A DNA stretch of 64,000 nt from Eublepharis macularius (Eukaryota; Chordata; Lepidosauria; Squamata; Eublepharidae): positions 12,658,001 through 12,722,000 of the forward strand of contig NC_072805.1 in the NCBI RefSeq assembly GCF_028583425.1, in the 5' to 3' direction. The translations under genes were made by a program, and so were the position numbers. Numbering within the stretch: the first letter of the stretch is position 1; each line of letters opens with the position of its first letter. The notes beneath the pieces were generated by a model that searched no databases, was not told the DNA's origin, and saw nothing but the letters and a program-made list of their open reading frames with translations. Positions 47,501 to 59,500 of the stretch are shown here, piece by piece.

Positions 47501-50500
47501 TCTGACATGGAAGCTTCTGGGTGACCTTGGACCAATCACACACTCTCAGCCTAACCTACCTCATAGGGTTGTTGTGAGGATAGAATAGAGGAGGGGATAA
47601 TAATAACATTCAATTTATATACCACCCTTCAGGACAACTCAATGCCCTCTCAGAGCAGTTCACAAAGTATGTTATTATTATCCCTGTGAGGTGGGTGGGG
47701 CTGAGAGAGCTCCGAGAAGCTGTGACTGACCCAAGGTCACCCATCCGGCTTCAAGTGGAGGATGGGAAATCAAACCTGGTTCTCCAAATTAGAGTTTTGC
47801 TGCTCTTAACCACTACACCAAATTCACTCTCAGGAGGGGAGGCCAATGTACACTGCCCCAAGCTCCCTGAAAAGAAGGATGGGATAAAAATGCTGTATTA
47901 AAAAACCAAAAGGTGCCTGAACTGAACTAGGATCTACCTCAAACGGTTGTGGTGAGGATAAAACGGGGAGAATGATGTAAGCCACTTTGGGTCCTCGTTA
48001 GGGAAATGGGTGGGGTATAAATGAATGAATAAATAAATAAAACTCCTCCTATAACATCTAGCAGCGTCTATGGTGAGACATTAAGGACTGGAGTATCCCA
48101 CTGCTAACACCATATGAGCTTGGGAGACTCCTCTAGTCCTTGAGGTAAGTGGCCTGCTCAGCCCACTAAGTGCAAGCCTTTATAGTAGCAACTGAGAAAG
48201 GACCACAACGAAAGAGCAACCCATGGATTTAGAGTTGTGATGCTCATGGCCACGGATCCAGGCCAGCCACCACACGCAAGCCTTTTCTCCTGACCGTATA
48301 AACTCACCTTCTTATTTTTCTCATAGAGATCTTTCAGTAGGGCGTCCAGTTCATTCTCATCAATGAAGCCATTTCCATCCTGGATGGAAATACAGAGGAT
48401 ATCAATACAGAGGATAAATTAAAGAGATTAAGAAATACCTCCGCTGAAACAACTGAGGCATAGTTTATTTTCCCCAAATGTCTTGTCTGACTTTGTTTGA
48501 AACTTGTGTTGCCTACAGGCACACCAATCTTAAACCCAGACCCTACTTATTGAAAATTACCCTTTGATATGTACTTTATTAAAATACGTTATCTACTGCT
48601 TTTCTTTCCATAGAGAGCTTACAGTTATACAAACGTGAAATTAAAAAGAAACAGAACTAATATCAGCTTTGCAAGCCCTTGAAGATAAATGATCCCCTAA
48701 AGGTCTTTCTTCAAATAGAGGTTTTCGCTTGCCTTTTAAATGCCCCCAAACTTAATCATGGCTTCCAGGGGGAAACCATATAGAGGAGATCATGGTAGAA
48801 ACCCAACTTCTTGCCCCACAAGCTGAAACTTTCTGAAGAGGGATTTCACCAAGGCCAGTGGGATCTTGTGGGGAGATGCGTTCCCTCAGGCAGCCTGTCA
48901 TGTATGCCAGCATCCATGCCATTGTTGTGTTATATGCCATCACTGTGTTCTGACTTTTATACTGAGAATGATATAGATATTTCTACCATTGTTGTATTCT
49001 GCATCTTACACTGCATTTTATACTTTAATGCCAAAGTTAAACACTGTATCTTGTGCATTTCATACAAACCTCCTGAGGGTATCTAAACTGCTAATATTAA
49101 TTTCCCAAAGAGCCAGCAGGCTCTTCCTTATCTCTAAGAAATATGTGCATTCACTTCTGAGAGGCCTTGGGCAGCCGAAGCTGCAGCTGTGTGCTGAATT
49201 GTATCTTTTCACACTCTGTATAAACTAAACTGCTTTGTTCCCATGTAACTTTTTTGGGTTTTTGCGCCTGAATACAAAGGGCAGGAGAATGTCCCCTATA
49301 TCAGTAGCTCTCTTGTTTGAATACTCATTTCTGCCAACTTCTGCCTGTGAGTGCATATCTGAACTGAATAGATCTCTAAATAAAGTTTCTTCAACCAAGG
49401 CACCTGCCTGCTTGCTGTGAGGGGCTTGGGGATCTAACTGCCAACGACTGCCATCCTAGGACTGACACAGCCTGGGTGCAAGTTGTAGTACACTTTGAAG
49501 CTCAAAATCAGTGTCCTTGAACTGTGCCCAGAACACAGTGATATCCATGTAAAACTGGTATTTGGGGGTCATTCAGAGAATAGCCTGAGCTACGACCCTG
49601 ACTATCTTTTAGGACCAGTACCTGGGAAGGACACTGGTGCAGCAGATACTTGTGGATGGGTTTGGCCTGCTGCCATCTAATGACTTTGTCTGTTTAAGGG
49701 CAAGAAACAAGAATGGTCAGGCATACTCTGGAAATGTCCATTGCTCCTCACTGCAGAGATCTGAAGTAGGGGACATGAGCCAGCAGGAGAGGAAAGACCC
49801 CCCCCCCCATTTCTTTCCTAGAGCATTTTTGTGCTGACAAGTGTGAAGCATTTCCACACATCCACCCATAAACAGATTAAGCTTTTTATTTCTCATCCCA
49901 GATCGTGTACCTTGTCATAAAATGCAAAGATAGCATTGAATTCCTCTGAATCTAGTTTCATTCCCTGTACAAATCAAGAGAGAGAGAGAGAGAGGGAAAA
50001 GATGGGATGAGAAGGAAAAATAAATGAAAAGCTGCTGGCAAACATAATCCTCAGAAGCTTTACCTGGAATTTAAGGAGGAAGTTCTCTTGCACAGGCAGC
50101 AGTCTGCAATGTGAATGGGAGAACATCAGTCGCAGAACATTCAAGGCAGTAAGAAAAGAGACCTGAATCCTGAAAGGTGTGGTTGCGGTGATTCTACCAA
50201 AACAGCGAGAGCTGCAGTCTTACTGGCTATGATTGCAAAGGAAATTGGAGAATGAATGCCTATTTGGTGGATGGATGGCATTTGGACGCTGGCTCATGGA
50301 ATGCTGGGAGTAGTTTTGGGAGTTAGCAAATGTCCTACAAAGGACAGAACTGTAGTGCTAAGTTCCGTCTCCCCTCTTGACCATTCGGACTTTAGCTAAG
50401 GAGGACAGATTAGAGGACGGAAGTCATTGTCTCATTTGGAAATGACCACTTTCCAAAATGAAGAGGATTGCTATTTTGTTAAGAATCCTGAGGAAGTTGG

Positions 50501-53500
50501 GTTTACCTGAATCTGAACTGGCAAATTTACCTGTTCTGTGCTTTAATATAATCTGCTATCTATGGATATAGCCATTGTTTCAAAGTCTATTCAAACTGCC
50601 TTTGAGATCTCTGATAGCTCATAAGAGATGGTGGTCAGTCATATCAAGGAAGTAGAGGAAGAAACTCAGCTCTGATACTTAGTTCAGAAGCAGAGAGGAT
50701 ACTCTCCTTTGACATATCAGGTTGCATTCCTGCATCCTCCCCACTCTGGCCTCCTCTCTGGAAGAACAGAAGGGGAAGCATTATAGGCTGGCTCAGCTGA
50801 AGGAACTCTATGGTCAGTTTGGTGCAGCAGTTAAGAGTGGTGGGACTCTAATCTGGAGAGCCGGGTTTGATTCCCCACTCCTCCACTTGAAGCCAGCTGG
50901 GGGACCTTCGGCTAGTCACAGCTCTCTCAGAGCTCTCTCAGCCCCACCCACCTCACAGGGTGTTTTGTTGTGGGGATAATAATGACATACTTTGTAAGCC
51001 ACTCTGAGTGGGCATTAAGTTGTCCTGAAGAGCGGTATATAAATTGAATGTTATTATTATTATTATTATTAAAGAGATGGAAAGGAGGTTCTTTTGCTCG
51101 GGGCAGGGGAGAAGTGTTCAGAAAGGACAATGTGTAATGTTGGCCAATTATAATGAGATCTCCATAATAAGTAGCAACCACCACCAACCCCCAATTTGGA
51201 CTATGCTATGGCATGGGAGAAGGGAGTTTATACTCATCCTCTCTGTGAAATTTGCACGTCTTAGAGCACCCAGTGCTATTTGCTCCTTTTGTGGGAACCA
51301 TACAAGTTCCTTAGATGTCACTTGTATCATCTTGGGCAGTAGAGCTGAAAAAGATCACTTGTCACTTGCCTATCACAAACCAACTGTATCGGGGGCTGGC
51401 ATTTGAGACAAGGATATTAGCTAATCCCACTTTCCAGCGCAAGGCAGCCCTAATCCAAATGGGGGCTTCATGGCTGCTATTTACCAATTAAAAACCACTC
51501 TGGAGATCCATTCATAGCTCTATTAGCGTCTTGTCTATATTTTGACTCTGTAGCCAGAGAAATGACAGCTCCCTCTGCACTCAAGGACCTGCTCTGCGTC
51601 TCTAAACAAGGCAAACAGAAAATCTTACCGTGACATTTCCGACAGGCAGAGCTTCCCATCCCCATTCAAGTCAAACATTCGCAGCTGCAGGGTACAAAGT
51701 GACAGTCTGTTAGCGGCGCTCAGGATAAAGGAATATTTCTATTGTCTGGCCTCCGTTCATTTCCTACACATAAACTGAGTTGTTGTAATCAAGAGGAGGT
51801 TGCACAGCAGAGCCCAATGGATTGCTGGTGGGCTGAACATATCAACTTGCCTTATACCAAGTCAGACCATTGGCCTATCTAGTTTACTCTGCTTGGCAGT
51901 GCATCTCCAGGTTTTCAGGCAGAAAAAGATCTTTTTCAGCTCTACCGCCCAGGTCTTTCTTCATGCTAAGTATATGCTGTACCATTGAGGGCCTGACCAG
52001 ATAGTACTTATTTTTTTAAAGAATCAGGTTGTGGAGCCTATTCATTGTCCTCGCTAGGGGTGTGCACCTGAAAAAAATTCGGACAAGCCGCTTTGGATTC
52101 AGGTATTTAAATTGCTTCAATATGCTCTGTAAAGATTCGGAGCATACCGAAGTGAGGGAGGAATGCTCCTTTCCCCGCTGCTTTGGAGCAACAGGGAAAG
52201 GAACATTTAAATGCTCTTTCCCTGTCGCTGCGAAGCAGCAGGGAAAGGGCATTCCCCCGCTTCGATCAGTTGCCTGGTCAGACAGCTGATCCAAGGGGGG
52301 CGTGTAAAATGCTCCTTTCCCCACCACTTCGCAGTGGTGAGGAAATGACATTTAACCCCCACCTTCATTCAGCTGCTTGGCGTGGATTTCCCTGCCAAAC
52401 AGCTGATCCCAGGGTTTAAATGCCCCCTTCCGTGCTGTTTCGCAGCGGCCTGGAAAGAGGCATTTAAACCCCAGCTGGCTTGGATCAGCTGCTTGGCAGG
52501 GATTTCCCCGCCAAACAGCTGATCCCGGGGTTTAAATTTCCCTTTCCCTGCAACTTCGCAGCAGCATGGAAAGGGGCATTTAGACTCCTTGACCCGAAGC
52601 GATATGAATTGCTTCAGGAAGCTGCTGGGCATCTACCTGCACCAAGAAAGGCCTCTCGAAGTCTGGGTTGCAGAGTACCGGCGACTGGGAGAGCGCTCTC
52701 CGCAGAGCCTCAAAAGCTTGTTCACGCTGGGTGGTCCACTGGATCTTGGCTGGCTGGTCCTTCTTCAGGCAATCTGACATTCTCACAATGTGCAGCGGTG
52801 AAGGGCAGCAGTTGGCAGTTGGTGTAGAGAGAGGAGCTTCTTTTCCCTTCATCCTCTGGTTGTTTCCCCACTAAAATTGCCTTGCTCAGCTGCTCCCCAC
52901 CCCCCCACCCACCCCGAGTATCATTTATAGTTTTGCCACCAGCTAATAGGACCAGGAAGGACCTGGGGGGTGGAGTGCCAGATGCTGTTAATGGTGCTTG
53001 GATTCGTGTAGCCTTACTTCTCACCATCTGTAGAGGGATCCCTGAACGCCAGCTTGCTTTAGAACATTCTCTCCACAATAATAAAGTTTTAAAAGTTAAT
53101 TCTACCATCCTTAAACAGAGGTACCCTGAAGCCCCACTGTGTCAAACATTCCCAGGTAATGCACCTGCATCTTATAAATACTTAAAAAATACAAGTGAAT
53201 TCTGGTTTAGAGAAGAACGTGCTTCTGCATATGTGCAGTATGCTCTCCGCTCTTACAGTTGCAGAATTTCCAGGAGCCCTAGTCCCTCCTCTCTTTCTAC
53301 AAGATAAACTCTGCCCAGGGCAGCTCATCCTTTTTCTGCCAGGAGTCTCCATCTCGCCCTGTTGACTTGGACAGCCAAAGTTTGCAGAAAGTTATCTGGA
53401 CTTTGTGCACAATTCTCCCAAGCTGAACAGCCCTCCATGGGAGGCCCGATACCTCCCACACTTACTATAGTCTGTGTGTATTCTTGTAGCTTTGGTTCCT

Positions 53501-56500
53501 CATAAGGCTTGTTCGCTTTCTCTAGCAAATCTGACAGGAACCCCTGCAAAGAGAAAAGAGACATTGTGAGAAATGATTTATGTCCTGATCACAAACACAT
53601 TTACTCAGAAGTCCCACTGAGCTCAAAAGGAATTGTAATCTCCTTTGTGTGCATAAAACTGGACCTAAAAGCCGAAGCCCTTCTGTGAACTGCATATTTG
53701 CTCTTGGAAATGGCAGCATTTAGTTCCCTCCTCTTAGAGAAATGTCTAGTTAGAGAAGCGTGTTGCTGTCTTCTGTGACTCTGTGCTCCCTGCATGGCGG
53801 CAGCCGGCAACATGGAGGGGAGGGTTGCAGGAATCACATCATGTAGTTGGAAACAATAAGAGAGTGATATTTGTTGCAAAGTAGTGATGTTCAGTACAAA
53901 ATAAAGGGGTAGGGAATGTTTCAGGATATGTTGGAGATGCCCCTATTCTGCAGTTAGTAGCATTCTTCAAGTGAAGTAACTCAGGATATATTGCAGACTT
54001 CCTCCCATATCCCATTTTATTTATTTAATTGTTTACTATGTAAATAGTCCTTTCTTGTTGAGACACACAATGGATTACAGAATTAGAAAACAATACAATA
54101 AAGACCAGCACACAGCATACACACAGCAAACAATGTATAACATATACATACCAAACACTGCAATAAAACTGGATTACAATATTACAGAACAGGAGATGAG
54201 GGTGCAAGGACATAACGTCACTTCCAGTGGAAACCAAAACTGACTATACTGCTCTAGGAATTGCCAGAAACTCTGTGGCTTTACCACCGATTTTCTGCCA
54301 ATTCCTAGAATGACGTGACATTACTGACCGGTTTTCCTCAGAAGTGACATCTCGTTGTGCACAATGATGACATTTTAAAAAAAATCCCGCTGCCCAGAAA
54401 AGACTTCTTGTATGACCCACCTGGAGCTCATTGGCTTCTATGTAGCCACTGCGGTCCGTATCATATTTCCGCCAGGCCTATAATGGAAAAATCACAGATT
54501 TGTTATGATAATCTATGATTATACCAATTTTCCATTTGAAGAAATCAAAAAATGATACTTACTCTACACTAACTTTAACATCACCATTAATAAAAATCTC
54601 CCCTTTCCATCTAAAAATTCCTTCCTTCTTCCTAATCTTCAAAAGCTCATGTCATTAATTCTTTTTGTTCTGTTTCATGCAAAAAGTCAATAAGGGGTTC
54701 CATGCAATTAAGAATTTATCTAAAGTCTTTTCTCTAATCAAATATGTTAATTTAGCTAGCACAGTATAGTCCAGCATTTTCTAGTCTTCATATAACATAC
54801 TAAAATTAATTTAGGAATAGGAGGAATTTCCTCTCCAGTCACCTTACTAATCAAACCCAGTACTTCATGCCAGAACAACTGGCTATGACAAGACCAAAAG
54901 ATATGGAGAAGATTTTGCATTAACAGACTAGCACCTTCACAGACATCTATAGGAACTTGTTTTCTTTTACAAGATTGCCAGTGGCATATAGTCCATCATC
55001 ACCACTACCACCACGACCAAAACAACATTCGATTTATATACCTTCAGGACAACTTAATGCCCACTCAGAACGGCTTACAAAGTATGTTATTATTATCTCC
55101 ACAGCAATCACCCTGTGAGGTGGGTGGGGCTGAGAGAGCTCCAAGAAGCTGTGACTGACCCAAGGTCACCCAGCTGGCTTCAAGCAGAGGAGTGGGGAAT
55201 CAAACCTGGTTCTCCAGATTAGAGTCCTGCGCTCTTAACTAGGGTTGCCAGTCCCTCAAGTCTCCCAGTGGAAGACTGGGACGCTGGCTTCTACCCTGTC
55301 GCCGCTCTTGATGTTGTGGCCACTCTTGATGTTCCTGGCTTGCATGATGATGTCACTTCCGGGAGTGACATCATCATGCAGGGTCAAAGGGTGCCCCGCA
55401 TGATGACGTCATGCATGCTGGGGAGGGGCAGAGAGAGCGGGCATGAAGGAAATTGGCAAATTGGAAAGTAGCATGAAGTGGTGATCTGGAAATTTCGACA
55501 ACTGTGCTCTTTGAAAAAGAACTTTGGAAACGGACCTTTATGGGGATCTGGACCGTCCGTTAGAAAACTCATGGTCATAGAATTACCAATGTACACCTAA
55601 AGAATACTATCAAGGTCTACATGTGATCTGTGACCTTCACAGTGTCTGGGATTACCTTGGACTGTACCCATATTGAACTGAAATATAAGGCGAAATTGAC
55701 TCTACAAATGATAAATTGTGTCAGGTGACATCAAAAAGCATTTGCACTTTAATAGTAATTACTATAGGAATTGGAGCACGGGACACTTTAATTGACTGTT
55801 TCGGAGCATATATGACGCCTGTATAATTGGAGCTATCTTGCATTGTAATATGTGGTATATGTCTTGGGTATATAATAGGAAATAGGTTAACTTATTAACA
55901 GATATATTGTTGATTATAAAGAATAAATATATTGTTGATTGTAAAAATTACTGAGAGGAGACATCAATAACACACGGGAAACTTCTCTTTTTTGTCATTA
56001 CTATTTACCGTGTTGCTCTGTATTTATTGATTATTATCTCCACAGCAATCACCCTGTGAGGTGGGTGGGGCTGAGAGAGCTCCAAGAAGCTGTGACTGAC
56101 CCAAGGTCACCCAGCTGGCTTCAAGCAGAGGAGTGGGGAATCAAACCTGGTTCTCCAGATTAGAGTCCTGTGCTCTTAACTAGGGTTGCCAGTCCCTCAA
56201 GTCTCCCAGTGGAAGACTGGGACGCTGGCTTCTACCCTGTCGCCGCTCTTGATGTTGTGGCCGCTGTTGATGTTCCTGGCTTGCATGATGATGTCACTTC
56301 TGGGAGTGATGTCATCATGCAGGGTCAAAGGGTGCCCCGCATGATGACGTCATGCACGCTGGGGAGGGGCAGAGAGAGCGGGCAGCTCTCTCTCTCTTGC
56401 AGCCGCCACCGCGCCACTTATCCCTGCCAGTGCTGGCTGCAAAGGGGCAGCGGCAGGGACAGCTGTGGAGGCTACAGCCTGCTCTTGCTGTGGTGGCAGC

Positions 56501-59500
56501 CACCACCCCTGTGCAGCTGGCGCCGGCAGAGACAAGGGGCGCGGCGGTGGCCACAGCGATGGTGTTGAGAGCAGCCTGCTGTTGCCACCGCCGCCCGCTC
56601 TTGCGGCGTGGGAGTGCGCCCTGCACCCTGGGGCACACTGCGCCACCCGGGGAGGAGGCACCCCAGGGAGTGCACCCCCCCACCGGCCAGGTAAGTGGGC
56701 ATGGGAGAGGGAGGGTGGGATAGGGGGATCCCCCACCTTGGGCGGGGGGATGGCAACCCTACTCTTAATCACCACACCAAACTGGCCCCCCAAAGCGAGT
56801 ATCTCCTAAAAACACTTCATCTGTCAGTTGTTCATTTATAAAAGCATTGATAGGCTCAGATTTATATCATATGAACAATACCATCCTAAACAGAGTTACA
56901 CCCTTCTAAGTCTATTGAAGTAATTGGGCTTAGAAGGGAGTAACTGGTTAGGATAGCACTGTACCTCTAATAAAGGAACATCGCATGTCATGTTTCTTCC
57001 TTGAAAACAAATGGGATCTTGCAGGGCGGGGGGGGGGGGGGTTGTCTGAAAATAGATTCTACTGACAATGTATTTTCCTCAGGGATAAACTGATCTCCCG
57101 TTGCCTCTAATTTAACTGCTTTATAATACAGTTGGATGTTAGAAACCTCAAATCCTCCTTTCCTCTTTTTCATACCAAGTGTTTTAGTACCCGTCCTGGG
57201 TAGATTAACCAATCAAATGAACTTAAATATCAACGTCTGCCAGCTATCTAATGGTGAGGATTTAACTTGCAATGGGACATTAATAAATAAGAAAAGAGTT
57301 TTAGGCAGAATATTCCTCTCCACAGTCGGGGGACTCTGCTCAGCCATCAAAGACAGAGGGGATGCCAAAAGATTAAGTCTTCTTCCAGTGCCAGGAATAA
57401 CATCTCATGATTATTGCTAACCAATGAAATATCCCAAGTCCTAGATATTTAATATAATCCATTTTCCATACCATGGAACAATTTTTATCCAGTCCATTTT
57501 TACAGACTGTTTTCATATTAAAGACCCATCTATTACAATTTGTCAAGATTAACCTTGTACCCTTACTAAATGAATTCAAAAGCTGTACCAAATCTTTAAC
57601 AGATTATTTGGGATTAGGCTGGAAAATGTCCAGAATTATAAAGAAATGAAATGTTTTCAGGCATTTTCCTGCATTTATTAGGGATAAAGATTACCCCTCC
57701 CCCATCAAATCTGAGATCTAACTTTGGGAAAGGAGTGATAGATGTCTAACATCCAGAGCTTTCTTGGATATGGCAAGGAGAGAAAACATTTGAAGTGTAT
57801 CCCCTGACTCCATCCACCCCAGGACCTCAGTCGGAGTGCGGGAAGGAGGATGTGACTCCTTGGTTGTACTGCTGGTGTTTGTGTGTGGCAGGGAAGTTCA
57901 GAACCTGCCTATCTGGCAATCTGCAGCTGCCACATTGGTGTGTCTGAGAATGGAGCCCAGTCTCAAAAACCAGGCCTGACCTTGCCTCTTATTTCTCTCC
58001 TTATACACAACACAAGGATGTCCCATCTGGTGTCGGGAAAGTGGTGGCCATTCTTATCCTTGCTCATTGACTTCTAGCTTCATGATGGGCCTGAGGGTTC
58101 AATATTTGGGTGCAGAGAGGTGAGAGTTACAAGATAAAACAAATGTAATAAAGACCTTTGGTGAAAGGCATGCAGCTGAGATTCAGATTCAGGGCCGGTG
58201 CACCCATTCAGGCTGGGCCGGCAGCCGCCTCGAGCACTAAGGTGCCAAGGGGGCGCCGGGGGGGGGGGGCGCGGGCTTGTGCCACAGAGCTCAATTGCCC
58301 TGTGCTGCTGCCACCGGCGGCACACAGCTGCAGGCCAGGTGCAGCAGGCGGCCAGGGTGGCGTGGGGCAACTGAACAGGAGGGCTGGGAGGCCACCTATG
58401 CACCACCCTGCCCCGTGTGATGATGTTACACGCAGTGATGTCATCATGCAGTCCGGGTGCACACACCAACACCCCTGAAGCTGCCTCAGGCGCCAGAAAT
58501 GCTGGACCCCAGCCCTGTTCAGATTGGAGCCACCACGGAAGAGGAGAGGGACATTCGCCCTTCCCCCATGCTCAGTTTTGCTAAAGAAATTGGGCTGCCG
58601 GTGCTATGATTGTTTCTTCTTCCAAAGCCCATCCCCCCTCTTAAATTTACAGTAATCATAGATTTGCAGGTTGAAGACTTTCCAGAGTATCCCAAGGACA
58701 TCCTATTTGATGTATTGTCGAAGGCTTTCACGGCCGGAGAACGATGGTTGTTGTGGGTTTTCCGGGCTGTATTGCCGTGGTCTTGGCATTGTAGTTCCTG
58801 ACGTTTCGCCAGCAGCTGTGGCTGGCATCTTCAGAGGTGTAGCAGCTACACCTCTGAAGATGCCAGCCACAGCTGCTGGTGAAACGTCAGGAACTACAAT
58901 GCCAAGACCACGGCAATACAGCCCGGAAAACCCACAACAACCATCGACATCCTATTTGCTTCAAGAAAGTTTGGGCTACTGAGCAAGATGTTCTATCAGT
59001 AAGATCAACATATAGCCCTCATGTTACAAGGCTTGGGAAGATGCCCCCATTTTTCCAGCGCCGACCTTGTCTGGTCAGAATGGTTTCACATAATCTGACA
59101 AACTCTGGCCTGCAAGGCTCAAGAAGACCTGCACTTCCTGTTTTCGTGCTTCCCCCTCCCACCAATTTGATAGGAATTCCTGCCCCTGTAAGAGATGCAG
59201 AAGCACCCTTTTGGAGTATAAAACTAGGAAGCACAACCTCTTGCAATGTTTGCTTGGGTGTCTCCAGAATTGCCTGTGGAACTTCAGGCCTGGCACTTCT
59301 AGTGTTGAGAGCCAGTTTGGTGTAGTGGTTAAGAGCATGGGACTCTAATCTGGAGAACCAGATTTGATTTCCCGCTACTCGACTTGAAGCCAGCTGGGTG
59401 ACCTTGGGTCAGTCACAGCTCTCTCAGAGCTCTCTCAGAGCTCTCTCAGCCCTACCACCTCACAGGGTGATTGTTGTTGTGGAGATAATAATGACTTACT

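Noticed and set aside
57020..57040. Homopolymer G/C runs (also near 2770, 8890, 11850, 58260) as signals
   Set aside because: Common in such introns and prone to sequencing error; no flanking structure.
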